DNA of 64,000 nucleotides. Origin: an uncultured SAR86 cluster bacterium (GTDB lineage: Bacteria; Pseudomonadota; Gammaproteobacteria; Magnimaribacterales; AG-339-G14). The DNA lies in assembly GCA_902587545.1 (NCBI GenBank), contig CACILL010000002.1:1-64000 (forward strand), written 5' to 3'. Under the pieces are notes generated by a model that did no database searches, was not told the origin of the DNA, and was given only the letters and a program-made list of their open reading frames with translations. The stretch's first letter is position 1; each line of letters starts with the position of its first letter. Shown piece by piece: positions 43,677 to 52,106 of this stretch. A program made the position numbers and the translations under genes.

Positions 43677-44449
43677 GCAACCTTTTTTTCTGAAGAATTT
43701 TGATTATATGTTTGCTTGGAATAATCAATTATGTGAAAAGTGCCCTCAAAATCTTCTACCAATGCAGTACAAGACTCAACCCAATCACCACAGTTGAGGT
43801 AATGTATGTCGCCTATCATTTCATTTGCAGCTGAGTGAATATGGCCACAAATTACACCGTCAAATCCTTCCTTTCTGCATGCAAAGGCTAGAGTACTCTC
43901 GAAGTCGCTTATGAAGTTTACTGCTGATTTAACTTTGTGTTTTACATATGCTGAGAAGGACCAGTATCCAAGATTGAAATTTTTTCTGAAAAAATTTATT
44001 ACCCTGTTGATAGCCATCAAGAGTTCATAAGCCCAGCTGCCTAGTTTGGAAATCCATTTATTGTATTTAGTAACCAGATCAAATTGGTCGCCATGGATGA
44101 CTAAGTATTTTTTGCCGCTTATAGAAGTGTAAGTATCTCGATCAGTAACCTTTACATTTCCTAATAATATAGGTGAATACGATCTAAGAAACTCATCGTG
44201 ATTGCCTGTGATGTAATTTACATTTGTGTCATCTTTTGCATAAGACAGAAAACGTCTTAGAACATTGGTATGTGCTTGAGGCCAAAAAAGAGATTGTTCC
44301 AATCGCCAGCCGTCAATAATATCTCCTACCAAATATAATTCTTCGCAAGAATGATTGTAGAGAAAATCAAGAAGTCTTTCTGCTTGGCAGCCTTTGGTAC
44401 CTAAATGAATATCTGACAACCAAATAGATTTAAATTTTTTATGCTCCAT
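43673..44449 (-). CDS. plcP: PlcP-type phospholipase C (calcineurin-like metallophosphoesterase)
   Basis: A metallophosphoesterase of 258 aa related to LpxH but of the PlcP lineage. Metal ligands: D and H in SDIHLG (residues 13-18), D in VGDIIDGWR, N-H-D in TGNHDEFLR, H in VIHGDQFD, and H-x-H in VCGHIHSA. WSFSAYVKHKVKSAVNFI and NCGDWVESCTALVE are typical of PlcP. The enzyme cuts phospholipid head groups to diacylglycerol when phosphate is limiting, freeing phosphate. The ATG at 44449 is chosen; a TTG precedes it. It is first in the plcP-GT-ugd-phoB-phoR run. Confidence 0.88.
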   Translation of the reverse strand: MEHKKFKSIWLSDIHLGTKGCQAERLLDFLYNHSCEELYLVGDIIDGWRLEQSLFWPQAHTNVLRRFLSYAKDDTNVNYITGNHDEFLRSYSPILLGNVKVTDRDTYTSISGKKYLVIHGDQFDLVTKYNKWISKLGSWAYELLMAINRVINFFRKNFNLGYWSFSAYVKHKVKSAVNFISDFESTLAFACRKEGFDGVICGHIHSAANEMIGDIHYLNCGDWVESCTALVEDFEGTFHIIDYSKQTYNQNSSEKKVA

Positions 44450-44536
44450 CAATTGAGCAATTAAGGACTTTTAAAATTCGTAATTCAATACTATTTCTTT
44501 TTGGATAGTTTGATTTTTCGTTAAATTTTCAATTTT

Positions 44537-44543
44537 GTAACAG
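44537..44543 (-). promoter_or_regulatory. Possible PHO half-site upstream of plcP
   Basis: Minus-strand CTGTTAC is one mismatch-pair away from a PHO 7-mer, but the following 7-mer (TTGAAAA after AAAA) is poor and no convincing -10 stands at the right distance. It lies in the 105-nt gap between sixA and plcP, where the operon promoter should be. Confidence 0.2.
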
Positions 44544-44557
44544 ACCTTATAAAAAGT

Positions 44558-45037
44558 TCACGCTTTCTTTGGATACTCGTAAAAGATCTCTATCGCATCA
44601 TGAAAATTATTAGAATCAATGGAAGAATTTTTAATAGAAAAACCAATGCAGCCGCAGGTAGGAAAAACGATATCATTGTTTGAAAACATTGATGCAGCTT
44701 GAGAAATTCCAGGATTGTGACCTATAAAAATTACTGCATCCTCTTTGCTTAAAGAAATAATATTTTTTAAATAATCAGAAGAAGCTCCATGATAAAGAGA
44801 GTCATCAAAGTCAATGGAAAAATTTTGGTCATAGTCGGTAAAAAATAATTCCAAAGTTTCTTTGGTTCTTTTAGCAGGACTGGAAATTACTCTTAGATTA
44901 TCTGGAAAATAATGATGTAATTTCTTTCCCATTAGAGGAGCATCTCTCAAACCTCTTTTATTGAGAGGTCGGTCAAAGTCTTTCAATGAGGGATTACCCC
45001 AATCGGACTTAGCGTGCCTTAAAAAGAAAAGTTTCAA
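44558..45037 (-). CDS. sixA: Phosphohistidine phosphatase SixA-like
   Basis: A 159-aa histidine phosphatase. The catalytic RHAKSDW motif is at residues 7-13, with the second Arg in SSPAKRTKET and the second His in FIGHNPGIS. SixA removes phosphate from phosphohistidine in signalling proteins such as PTSNtr components; the exact target is unknown. It is last of three closely spaced leftward genes (3-nt gap after the FAH-family gene) and just upstream of the plcP operon, from which a 105-nt gap separates it. Confidence 0.88.
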   Translation of the reverse strand: MKLFFLRHAKSDWGNPSLKDFDRPLNKRGLRDAPLMGKKLHHYFPDNLRVISSPAKRTKETLELFFTDYDQNFSIDFDDSLYHGASSDYLKNIISLSKEDAVIFIGHNPGISQAASMFSNNDIVFPTCGCIGFSIKNSSIDSNNFHDAIEIFYEYPKKA

Positions 45038-45040
45038 ATA

Positions 45041-45925
45041 CTAAGCAATGAATTTAGTCGAGTCCGGTTCTTTAACAACTTTATTGCTAAGTGTTCCTAC
45101 TTTTTCCAATTCAATTTTGATTTCGTCGCCCTCTTGGAGCCAACTTGCTCTCCCTGCCATGACTTCTACGCCCAATACACCACCTGGAGTTCCAGTAGGT
45201 ACAACGTCCCCTGGCATAAGCGTAAAGGCTGTAGATAAATGTTCGATCAAATCGTAACAGTTAAAAACGAGTTCCTTGGTATTGGAATTTTGTTTTTCTT
45301 CGCCATTTAAGAAAAGTTTGATGTCCAAGTTATGTGGATCGCCAATTTCATCCATGGTTACTAGACAAGGTCCCAAAGGACAATGCGTATCAAAGCTTTT
45401 TCCCATGGTAAAAGTTGGGACAGCCAATTGCCAATCTCTAACGCTGACATCGTTGCAGATGGTGATACCTGCAATCACAGATGCCGCTTCATCTTTAGAG
45501 ACATGTCGGCATTGCTTACCAATCACAAACGCCATTTCTGCCTCGTAGTCCAAAGCTTCTGAAGCCCTTGGCAAATGGATAACGCCATTGTGACCGGTTA
45601 CCGAAGAAGATTGTTTATTGAAGACCATTGGAATCTTAGGAGTTTCCATCCCAGATTCTTTTACGTGGTCAGCGTAATTGAGACCGATCGCTAGTATTTT
45701 TTGCGGATTTAAAATTGGCGACAATAAAGTAACCGAATCTACAGGTATCAAATTTTCTGCCTTTTCAAGCAAGTCTGTCGCCTTATTCATATTCACTTCC
45801 CCGCCTTCAAGAAATGCTTTCATTTCATTCGGTAAAGAAGAATCGTTGGTAAAAGGACAAATGCTGTCTTCGAGCAGCGCCCCAATTGCTGGCGTATCGC
45901 TATTGGAATAAGTAACTAGTTTCAT
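45041..45925 (-). CDS. Fumarylacetoacetate hydrolase-family protein
   Basis: A 294-aa FAH-superfamily enzyme: an N-terminal small domain, then KILAIGLNYADHVKESGM (about residues 76-93), the metal-binding DYEAEMAFVIGKQ (about 126-138), ICNDVSVRDWQ and PTGTPGGVLGVEVMAGR. Members hydrolyse C-C bonds of acylpyruvates or decarboxylate and hydrate 2-oxo acids after ring cleavage. The substrate is not determined. It follows an HSD10-like dehydrogenase with a 2-nt gap. Confidence 0.87.
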   Translation of the reverse strand: MKLVTYSNSDTPAIGALLEDSICPFTNDSSLPNEMKAFLEGGEVNMNKATDLLEKAENLIPVDSVTLLSPILNPQKILAIGLNYADHVKESGMETPKIPMVFNKQSSSVTGHNGVIHLPRASEALDYEAEMAFVIGKQCRHVSKDEAASVIAGITICNDVSVRDWQLAVPTFTMGKSFDTHCPLGPCLVTMDEIGDPHNLDIKLFLNGEEKQNSNTKELVFNCYDLIEHLSTAFTLMPGDVVPTGTPGGVLGVEVMAGRASWLQEGDEIKIELEKVGTLSNKVVKEPDSTKFIA

Positions 45926-45927
45926 AA

Positions 45928-46695
45928 TTATTTCGGTTGCATCCTGATTCCACCATCGAGACGAATCGTCTCACCATTGAGGAAAGGATTTTCAATTATT
46001 TGTGTTGCCAACATCGCAAATTCATCTGGGTTACCCAAACGTTTTGGAAATTGCGTCATTTCAATAAGAGGGTTTCTTACTGCATCGGGTGCCATAGCCA
46101 TCAAAGGTGTGTCAAAAATTCCTGGAGCAATGGTGTTGTTCCTAATTCCCATTCTTGCTAAGTCTCTTGCTATAGGTAGAGTCATACCAACAACTCCACC
46201 CTTGCTTGCGCTATAGGCAGCTTGACCAATTTGACCGTCAAAAGCAGCAACTGATGCTGTGTTGATAATTACCCCGCATTCGTTATCTTGTTCCGGTTCA
46301 TTCTTTCCCATGACTTCAGCGGCAAGTCTCAAACAATTAAAAGTCCCGTTAAGATTGATATCGATCACCAACTTAAAATAATCCAATGGATGAGGGCCGT
46401 CTTTTCCAACTGTTTTGGAAGCACTTCCAATTCCGGCACAATTAATCAAAATGTGAATGGCGCCAAATTTTTCTACAGTTTTATCCATTGCGGCTTTGAC
46501 ATTATCTTCCTCAATGACATTGGTGATGCAGTAATCTGCATCATCGCCCAATTCTGCAACCGCTGCTTTGGCATTGTCTTCATTTAAATCCAACAACATT
46601 AATTTTGCGCCCTTTTCTTTTAAGGCCTTGGCAGTAGCCAAACCCAGTCCGGATGCGCCGCCAGTAATTACGGCAACTTTATCTTGTATATTCAT
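45928..46695 (-). CDS. Short-chain dehydrogenase, 3-hydroxyacyl-CoA dehydrogenase type 2 (HSD10)-like
   Basis: A classical SDR of 255 aa. The cofactor motif GGASGLG is at residues 12-18, D-L-N after the second strand favours NAD+, and the active site is S in NTASVAAFDGQIGQAAYSASKGG with the YxxxK pair intact. The insert GSASKTVGKDGPHPLDYFK and ending NGETIRLDGGIRMQP match type-2 hydroxyacyl-CoA dehydrogenase (HSD17B10 group), which oxidises 3-hydroxyacyl-CoA or branched analogues. It is the first gene of the leftward HSD-FAH-sixA run, divergent from an enoyl-CoA hydratase gene. Confidence 0.88.
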   Translation of the reverse strand: MNIQDKVAVITGGASGLGLATAKALKEKGAKLMLLDLNEDNAKAAVAELGDDADYCITNVIEEDNVKAAMDKTVEKFGAIHILINCAGIGSASKTVGKDGPHPLDYFKLVIDINLNGTFNCLRLAAEVMGKNEPEQDNECGVIINTASVAAFDGQIGQAAYSASKGGVVGMTLPIARDLARMGIRNNTIAPGIFDTPLMAMAPDAVRNPLIEMTQFPKRLGNPDEFAMLATQIIENPFLNGETIRLDGGIRMQPK

Positions 46696-46779
46696 AAACT
46701 CTCCTCAAAAAAGTGACTAGCATTATTGCAGTTTTGAAGAAAAAATAAAGTAACCCATCTCCTATGGACTCAAGCGTTA

Positions 46780-46799
46780 ACCTTTATTAAGATTAAGGT
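46780..46799. promoter_or_regulatory. Imperfect inverted repeat in the divergent HSD10 / enoyl-CoA hydratase region
   Basis: ACCTTTATTAAGATTAAGGT has near-perfect dyad symmetry (outer ACCTT/AAGGT exact) and sits 20 nt before the enoyl-CoA hydratase ATG, next to its AGGGAG ribosome site. It could be an operator for a TetR or GntR-type regulator of acyl-CoA genes; no such regulator is encoded nearby. Confidence 0.3.
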
Positions 46800-46819
46800 C
46801 CACTTTTTAGGGAGAAAAT

Positions 46820-47611
46820 ATGAAAACCGATTACGAATTTTTAAAAACCGAGGTCGACGGTCACATCTTAACCGTCACCATAAATAGACCGGACAGAATG
46901 AATGCTTTACATCCACCTGCGCACGCAGAATTTGATGAAGTTTGGAATGAATTTGATAAAGACGAAAATCTCTGGGTTGGTATTGTCACTGGTGAAGGCG
47001 ATCGTGCTTTTTCGGCAGGAAACGATCTTAAGTTCCAAGCTGAAGCTGGTGGAAAAATGGATATTAATATGGCCTCTTCGGGTTTCGCTGGATTAACCTC
47101 TAGATTCAATTTAACCAAACCTCTGATTGCTGCAGTAAACGGTGTTTCCATGGGTGGTGGATTTGAAATTGCGCTTGCCTGTGATTTGATTGTGGCTTCC
47201 ACCAATGCAAAATTTGCTTTGCCAGAACCCAAGGTTGGTCTTGCTGCTCTTGCTGGCGGTATGCAAAGACTCCCAAGACAAATTGGAATGAAAAATGCTT
47301 TAGGTATGATGTTAACCGGTAGACACGTCTCTGCTGAAGAAGGTATGCGACTTGGCTTTGTAAACGAAGTGGTCGAGCCAGAAAATCTCATTTCAGCTGC
47401 GAAAGCTTGGGCGAAACAAATTGAAGAATGTTCTCCTATGTCTATTAGAGCAACCAAACAAGTTGCTTATGAGAATTTCAATGAGCCGGACTTAGAAAAA
47501 TCAATGAAAGCACATTACTCCGCAGTTAAAGCATTATTCGGTAGCGAAGACTTCATTGAAGGACCTGTGGCATTTGCTGAAAAAAGATTGCCAAATTGGA
47601 AAGGCAAATAA
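46820..47611 (+). CDS. Enoyl-CoA hydratase/isomerase-family protein (crotonase fold)
   Basis: A crotonase of 263 aa. The first oxyanion loop is FSAGNDLK (about residues 64-71), the second VSMGGGFEIALACDL (about 112-126), and E in LPEPKVGL (about 135-142) is the usual position of one catalytic acid; the second acid position has AGG rather than DGG in ALAGGMQRLP, closer to carnitinyl-CoA dehydratase-like members. It likely hydrates or dehydrates a CoA thioester. First gene of a five-gene rightward run, preceded by AGGGAGA. Confidence 0.9.
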   Translation: MKTDYEFLKTEVDGHILTVTINRPDRMNALHPPAHAEFDEVWNEFDKDENLWVGIVTGEGDRAFSAGNDLKFQAEAGGKMDINMASSGFAGLTSRFNLTKPLIAAVNGVSMGGGFEIALACDLIVASTNAKFALPEPKVGLAALAGGMQRLPRQIGMKNALGMMLTGRHVSAEEGMRLGFVNEVVEPENLISAAKAWAKQIEECSPMSIRATKQVAYENFNEPDLEKSMKAHYSAVKALFGSEDFIEGPVAFAEKRLPNWKGK

Positions 47612-47629
47612 TTTTAAGGAGAAAATACA

Positions 47630-48388
47630 ATGTTTGATTTAACCGGAAAGAACGCCATCATTACTGGCTCCTCCAAAGGTATTGGAAAATCCATCGCCGC
47701 TGCGATGGCTCAACAAGGTGCCAATGTAGTCATCTCAAGTCGAAAGGCAGATGTTTGTGAAGCAACGGCCGAAGAAATAAACTCCATGGGATTTCCAGGA
47801 AAAGCCATTGTCATCCCATGCAACATATCAGATAAAACTGCTTTGGAGATGCTGGTTGAAGAGACCAGGTCGCAATTGGGGCAAATAGATATTTTGGTTT
47901 GCAATGCAGCGAGTAATCCTTTCTTTGGTTCTATCAAAGACATCCCCGATGATGCTTTTGAAAAAATCATGAATAACAACATCAAAGCAAATCACAATTT
48001 ATGTCAAATGGTTATTCCAGAAATGATGGAACGCAAAGATGGAAGTATTATTATTGTTTCTTCTATTGGAGGCTTAAATGCAAGCCCAGTCATAGGTGCT
48101 TACAACATTTCTAAAGCTGCAGATATCATGCTCGTGAAAAATTACGCTTTGGAATTTGGTCAGTACAACATTCGTACCAACGCGATAGCACCTGGACTTT
48201 TCCGAACGGATTTTGCAAAAGCACTTTGGGAAAACCCAGAAATTTTGAAACAATCTACTGCAACTTGTCCTATGAAAAGAATAGGTGAACCGGATGAAAT
48301 CGGTGGTGCTGCGGTATTTTTAGCTTCCCAAGCGGGAAGTTTTGTAAATGGACACACTTTAGTAATAGATGGAGGCACAGTAGTCTAA
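47630..48388 (+). CDS. Short-chain dehydrogenase/reductase
   Basis: A classical SDR of 252 aa. The cofactor motif GSSKGIG is at residues 13-19 and S-R-K after the second strand suggests NADP(H). The active site is S in IVSSIGGLNASPVIGAYNISKAAD with Y and K intact. It resembles the DHRS4/2-keto reductase-like group, but the exact substrate is unknown. A TAATG overlap joins it to the following crotonase. Confidence 0.88.
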   Translation: MFDLTGKNAIITGSSKGIGKSIAAAMAQQGANVVISSRKADVCEATAEEINSMGFPGKAIVIPCNISDKTALEMLVEETRSQLGQIDILVCNAASNPFFGSIKDIPDDAFEKIMNNNIKANHNLCQMVIPEMMERKDGSIIIVSSIGGLNASPVIGAYNISKAADIMLVKNYALEFGQYNIRTNAIAPGLFRTDFAKALWENPEILKQSTATCPMKRIGEPDEIGGAAVFLASQAGSFVNGHTLVIDGGTVV

Positions 48389-49212
48389 TGAGTAATGAAG
48401 TAGTTTTATATGACAAAAAAGATTCGGGGGTGGCTTTAATTTCACTCAACCGTCCGGATAGACTTAACGCAATCACCGGAGAGTTGACTGCCAGACTGAA
48501 AGAAAAAATCGATGATGCTTGTAAAGACGATGATGTCAAAGTGATCGTGCTTACTGGCTCGGGTAGAGGTTTTAGTGCTGGTGCTGATATGGATAGTCTT
48601 TCTGATATTTCAGCCAATAATAAAGAAGAAAATCCAGACCAACCTGAAGACCGTAACTATGAAACCAATGGTTTATCGGAATGGGAAGGCACTTACAGTT
48701 ACTTTCCTTCTGTACCAAAGCCGATAATTGCAGCAATCAATGGTCCAGCTGCAGGTGTTGGTCTAATCATGTCTTTGTATTGTGACATGCGTGTTGCCTC
48801 TGAAGATGCCGTATTCTCAACAGCTTTTTCCAAAAGAGGACTTATTGCTGAATGGGGCGTGGGTTGGATACTGCCAAGAATCATTGGAGTTGCCCACACC
48901 ATGGATATCATGATGACCGCTAGAAAATTTGATGCCAAGGAAGCAGAACGTATAGGTTTGGTTAATCGCTGTTTTCCTGCAGAAAATTTTATGGAAGATG
49001 TTATGATTTATGCAGAAGATATCGCACAAAATGTTTCTCCTCGATCTGTACAGATTATGAAACGTCAAATCTATACTGCCTTGGGTGAAGACATCAAAAC
49101 CAATCTTAAATCTTCCATGGAAGAGATGGTAAAAAGTTTTGGTTCGGAAGATTTCAAGGAAGGTGTCAAACATTTCATTGAGAAGCGCCCCGCTAAATTT
49201 ACAGGAAAGTAG
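48388..49212 (+). CDS. Enoyl-CoA hydratase-family protein (second crotonase)
   Basis: A crotonase of 274 aa. The oxyanion loops are FSAGADMDSL (about residues 62-71) and GPAAGVGLIMSLYCDM (about 117-132). SKRGLIAEWGVGWILPRIIG (about 148-167) takes the place of the usual acid-bearing loop with an EWG motif, seen in a subset annotated as enoyl-CoA hydratase with long-chain or odd substrates. It is coupled to the genes on both sides. Which of the two crotonases performs hydration cannot be decided from sequence. Confidence 0.88.
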   Translation: MSNEVVLYDKKDSGVALISLNRPDRLNAITGELTARLKEKIDDACKDDDVKVIVLTGSGRGFSAGADMDSLSDISANNKEENPDQPEDRNYETNGLSEWEGTYSYFPSVPKPIIAAINGPAAGVGLIMSLYCDMRVASEDAVFSTAFSKRGLIAEWGVGWILPRIIGVAHTMDIMMTARKFDAKEAERIGLVNRCFPAENFMEDVMIYAEDIAQNVSPRSVQIMKRQIYTALGEDIKTNLKSSMEEMVKSFGSEDFKEGVKHFIEKRPAKFTGK

Positions 49213-49214
49213 TC

Positions 49215-50924
49215 ATGACAGATGCAATGGATTTTATTGATCCTGCTAATCGCCTTGCTGTTTTAGAACAAGTGACAGCGGAGGGTATGCTGTCCCTAAA
49301 GAAAGAAACTGTTAGGGGTAATGAGTACCATGTTTTTGCTGAAGCTCCTAATAACCTCAGAGAATTTTTTGAAATTGGTCTGTTGCATGGTGATTGGGAA
49401 CATATCGTTTATGAGGAAGATCGAATCACTTATCCAGAAACTTATGCAAGAGCCAATCAATTAGGTAATGTCTTGCAAAGCACTTACGGTATTGAGAAAG
49501 GAGATAAGGTTTCATTTTCCATGCGTAACTATCCTGAGTGGATGTTTTGTTACATGGCCATTACTTCGATTGGTGCAATTGTTGTTCCACTTAATTCCTG
49601 GTGGCAAGGCGATGAACTTGAATACGGAATTACCAACAGCGAATCAAAATTATTCATTGGTGATGAAGAACGTTTGGATCGTCTTGGCGATCGCTGTTCT
49701 GATGTAGCAAAAATATCTGTGCGTTCCAATAATCCAGATCATCAAGCATTTGATTTTTATAAAGTGATTGAAGGCGCGAGCGATAAACTTGAAAATCCTG
49801 TAGAAATTTTACCTGACGAAGATGCTTCCATAATGTATACCTCAGGAAGCACAGGTTATCCTAAAGGGGTTGTTTTAACTCATCGGTCTATTATTTTTGC
49901 TCCCTATTATTGGATCACTCTTACAACTATGGGCAAAGCAGCGCTCGGTGAAGCTGCCCTTGAAGCTTCTCAAGATCAAATGGCAACTCTTGTGAGCGTT
50001 CCCTTATTTCATGTAACCGGTTGTCATGCTATTTTCTTACTCTCTATTCCTGTCGGTAGGAAAACGGTTTTGATGTATAAATGGGATCCGGATGTAGCGC
50101 TGGATTTGATTGAACGTGAAAAAATATCTATTTTCACTGGGGTACCAACTATGTCCTATGAAATGGTTGAAGCACAAAAGAAAAATCCCAGGGATATTTC
50201 CTCGCTTAAGGATTTAACCGGTGGGGGCGCTGCTAGACCACCTGAACAAGTCAAAGAGATGAAAGCTAATATGAAAGATACCAATCCTGGTATTGGCTAT
50301 GGACTCACAGAAACGAATGCTTTAGCTGCGAACAATACCGGTGATGTGTATCTGCAAAAACCTGATAGCACTGGTTTTGCTGTTCCCAAGCTGATCGATT
50401 TAAAAATAGTCGACGACGATGGTAATGAAATGCCTACCGGAGAAGTTGGTGAGGTTTGTATAAGAGGTGCTTGTACTTTTCGTTGTTATTGGAAAAACCA
50501 AGAAGCTACAGATGAAGTTTTGGATTCAGAAGGATGGTTTCGTTCCGGTGATATTGGGCTACTGGATGAGGATGATTTCCTTTATATCAAAGACCGAAAG
50601 AAAGATATTGTTATACGTGGTGGAGAAAATATTGCTTGCTTAGAGGTGGAAGCAGCAATCACTGAACACCCTGCTGTCTTGGAAGCTTCGGTATTCGGTG
50701 TGCCAGACGAAAGACTTGGAGAAAAACTAGCGACTATGGTTTCTTACAGAGAAGGTCAAAATATTGATGAAACCGAACTATCTTCTTTTTTAGCTGAGAA
50801 ATTAGCTAAATTCAAAATCCCAGAATTCATGTGGTTTCAGACCGAGCAACTGCCTCGAATTGCTTCAGGAAAAATTGCAAAAAAACAAATGCGTGAAGAA
50901 GCTATTGAAAAACTAGGAGGCTAA
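49215..50924 (+). CDS. Acyl-CoA ligase (AMP-forming)
   Basis: An adenylate-forming enzyme of 569 aa. The P-loop is MYTSGSTGYPKG (about residues 208-219), A5 YGLTETNA, A7 SEGWFRSGDIG, the hinge KDRKKDIVIRGGENI, and the catalytic Lys is in RIASGKIAKKQ near the C-terminus. It activates a carboxylic acid to its CoA ester, presumably feeding the adjoining hydratases and dehydrogenases. Chain length or aromatic preference is unclear. Confidence 0.9.
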   Translation: MTDAMDFIDPANRLAVLEQVTAEGMLSLKKETVRGNEYHVFAEAPNNLREFFEIGLLHGDWEHIVYEEDRITYPETYARANQLGNVLQSTYGIEKGDKVSFSMRNYPEWMFCYMAITSIGAIVVPLNSWWQGDELEYGITNSESKLFIGDEERLDRLGDRCSDVAKISVRSNNPDHQAFDFYKVIEGASDKLENPVEILPDEDASIMYTSGSTGYPKGVVLTHRSIIFAPYYWITLTTMGKAALGEAALEASQDQMATLVSVPLFHVTGCHAIFLLSIPVGRKTVLMYKWDPDVALDLIEREKISIFTGVPTMSYEMVEAQKKNPRDISSLKDLTGGGAARPPEQVKEMKANMKDTNPGIGYGLTETNALAANNTGDVYLQKPDSTGFAVPKLIDLKIVDDDGNEMPTGEVGEVCIRGACTFRCYWKNQEATDEVLDSEGWFRSGDIGLLDEDDFLYIKDRKKDIVIRGGENIACLEVEAAITEHPAVLEASVFGVPDERLGEKLATMVSYREGQNIDETELSSFLAEKLAKFKIPEFMWFQTEQLPRIASGKIAKKQMREEAIEKLGG

Positions 50925-50926
50925 TT

Positions 50927-51712
50927 TTGGATATTGTTGACAAGAGAGTTGTGGTTACTGGTGCTGCCAGTGGCATTGGCAAAGCTTTAGCCGTTGAATT
51001 TAAAAATGAAAAAGCCAAAGACGTTGTTCTGGCTGATTTGAATGAGGAAGTTTTAAAAGTCGCAGAAGAATTGGGATTTTCTGGTTTTGTTTTAAATGTT
51101 GGCAAGGAAGATGAAGTTAAAGATTTGATAAGTTTCGCAAATGAAAAAATGGGCGGCATTGATATTTTTTGTTCCAATGCGGGTATTGGAGGAGAAATCG
51201 GTTTATTGGATGTCTCAACCGAAGCTTGGCAGACCATTTGGGACGTTAATTTCATGGCTCATGCTCATGCAGCAAAACATTTGATTCCACAAATGTTAGA
51301 CCAAGGTTCTGGTTATTTGGTCAATACCGCTTCTGCAGCTGGCTTACTAACGCAAATTGGCGCTGCACCCTATTCTGTTACAAAAGCAGCAGCAGTCAGT
51401 CTCGCAGAATGGATAAAAATAACCTACGGTCAAAAAGGCATTGGCGTTTCTTGTCTTTGTCCCCAAGCAGTAAAAACTGCAATGACTGCACAAGGTCCCG
51501 GAGTTGCTGGTGTTGATGGCATGATCGAAGCCGATGAATGCGCCAAGGATGTCATCGATGCGATTCAAAAAGAACGTTTTCTTGTTACCCCGCATGAAGA
51601 AGTACTCGAATACATCAAAAGGAAAACCACCGATTACGATCGATGGATTACAGGTATGCAAAGACTTCAAGATCGCTTTGAGGAATTTTACGAAGATTTT
51701 AAAGATCAGTAA
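50927..51712 (+). CDS. Short-chain dehydrogenase/reductase
   Basis: A classical SDR of 261 aa with GAASGIG at residues 12-18, CSNAGIGGE, and the active site NTASAAGLLTQIGAAPYSVTKAA (S, Y, K all present). The start is TTG at 50927, well supported by an AGGAGG Shine-Dalgarno six nt upstream. It is the last gene of the crotonase/ligase run, with a 2-nt gap after the ligase. It would oxidise or reduce a hydroxy/keto intermediate of the same pathway. It converges on a small lipoprotein gene with a 14-nt overlap. Confidence 0.87.
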   Translation: MDIVDKRVVVTGAASGIGKALAVEFKNEKAKDVVLADLNEEVLKVAEELGFSGFVLNVGKEDEVKDLISFANEKMGGIDIFCSNAGIGGEIGLLDVSTEAWQTIWDVNFMAHAHAAKHLIPQMLDQGSGYLVNTASAAGLLTQIGAAPYSVTKAAAVSLAEWIKITYGQKGIGVSCLCPQAVKTAMTAQGPGVAGVDGMIEADECAKDVIDAIQKERFLVTPHEEVLEYIKRKTTDYDRWITGMQRLQDRFEEFYEDFKDQ

Positions 51713-52106
51713 GATCTTTGCAGTTTCTTGCTAAGAGATGATTCAAAGTTCCTGACTTGGAACTCTCACCCCAGATTCTACACATTTGCAAACCATCCAC
51801 TCTATTGAAAAACTCTATTTCAGTAACTTTGATACGATCCAGATAATCCATCTTTGGCAGTTTATAAATTTCTAGAATTCCACCTAGATAAGCTTCTTTT
51901 GTCCCAACATCAACAAAATAAGTTACTTCGTAATTTTCTAGATTCTCTGAAAAATAATCCAGAGAAGAATCCCAAGAGGTTTTCTTAATCTGATAGTCGT
52001 TTGAACAAGCAAAAAACTGACATAAAATAATCATTAGGATTATTTTTTTTGAAAAAACTTTTTTATGTTTGAGATTGAACCCTTTCAAATATTTGGTACT
52101 GATCAT
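51699..52106 (-). CDS. Small predicted lipoprotein, unknown function
   Basis: A 135-aa protein with a basic then hydrophobic N-terminus and a lipobox-like LCQFFAC, the Cys at about residue 34. Two further cysteines occur in the C-terminal part (MCRIWGES and ARNCKDL). I recognise no family. The full-length start at 52106 lies 42 nt inside the divergent membrane-protein gene; a shorter start at 52034 would avoid that but leave a very short signal. It may be secreted to the outer or inner membrane face. Confidence 0.6.
   Translation of the reverse strand: MISTKYLKGFNLKHKKVFSKKIILMIILCQFFACSNDYQIKKTSWDSSLDYFSENLENYEVTYFVDVGTKEAYLGGILEIYKLPKMDYLDRIKVTEIEFFNRVDGLQMCRIWGESSKSGTLNHLLARNCKDLTDL

Noticed and set aside
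45276..45548. Plus-strand open frames within the FAH-family gene
   Set aside because: Serine/proline-rich composition typical of antisense translation; no start signals or motifs.
46861..47457. Long minus-strand open frame (198 codons) inside the enoyl-CoA hydratase gene
   Set aside because: Shadow of the real gene: the plus-strand frame carries all crotonase motifs, the antisense frame has no recognisable domain.
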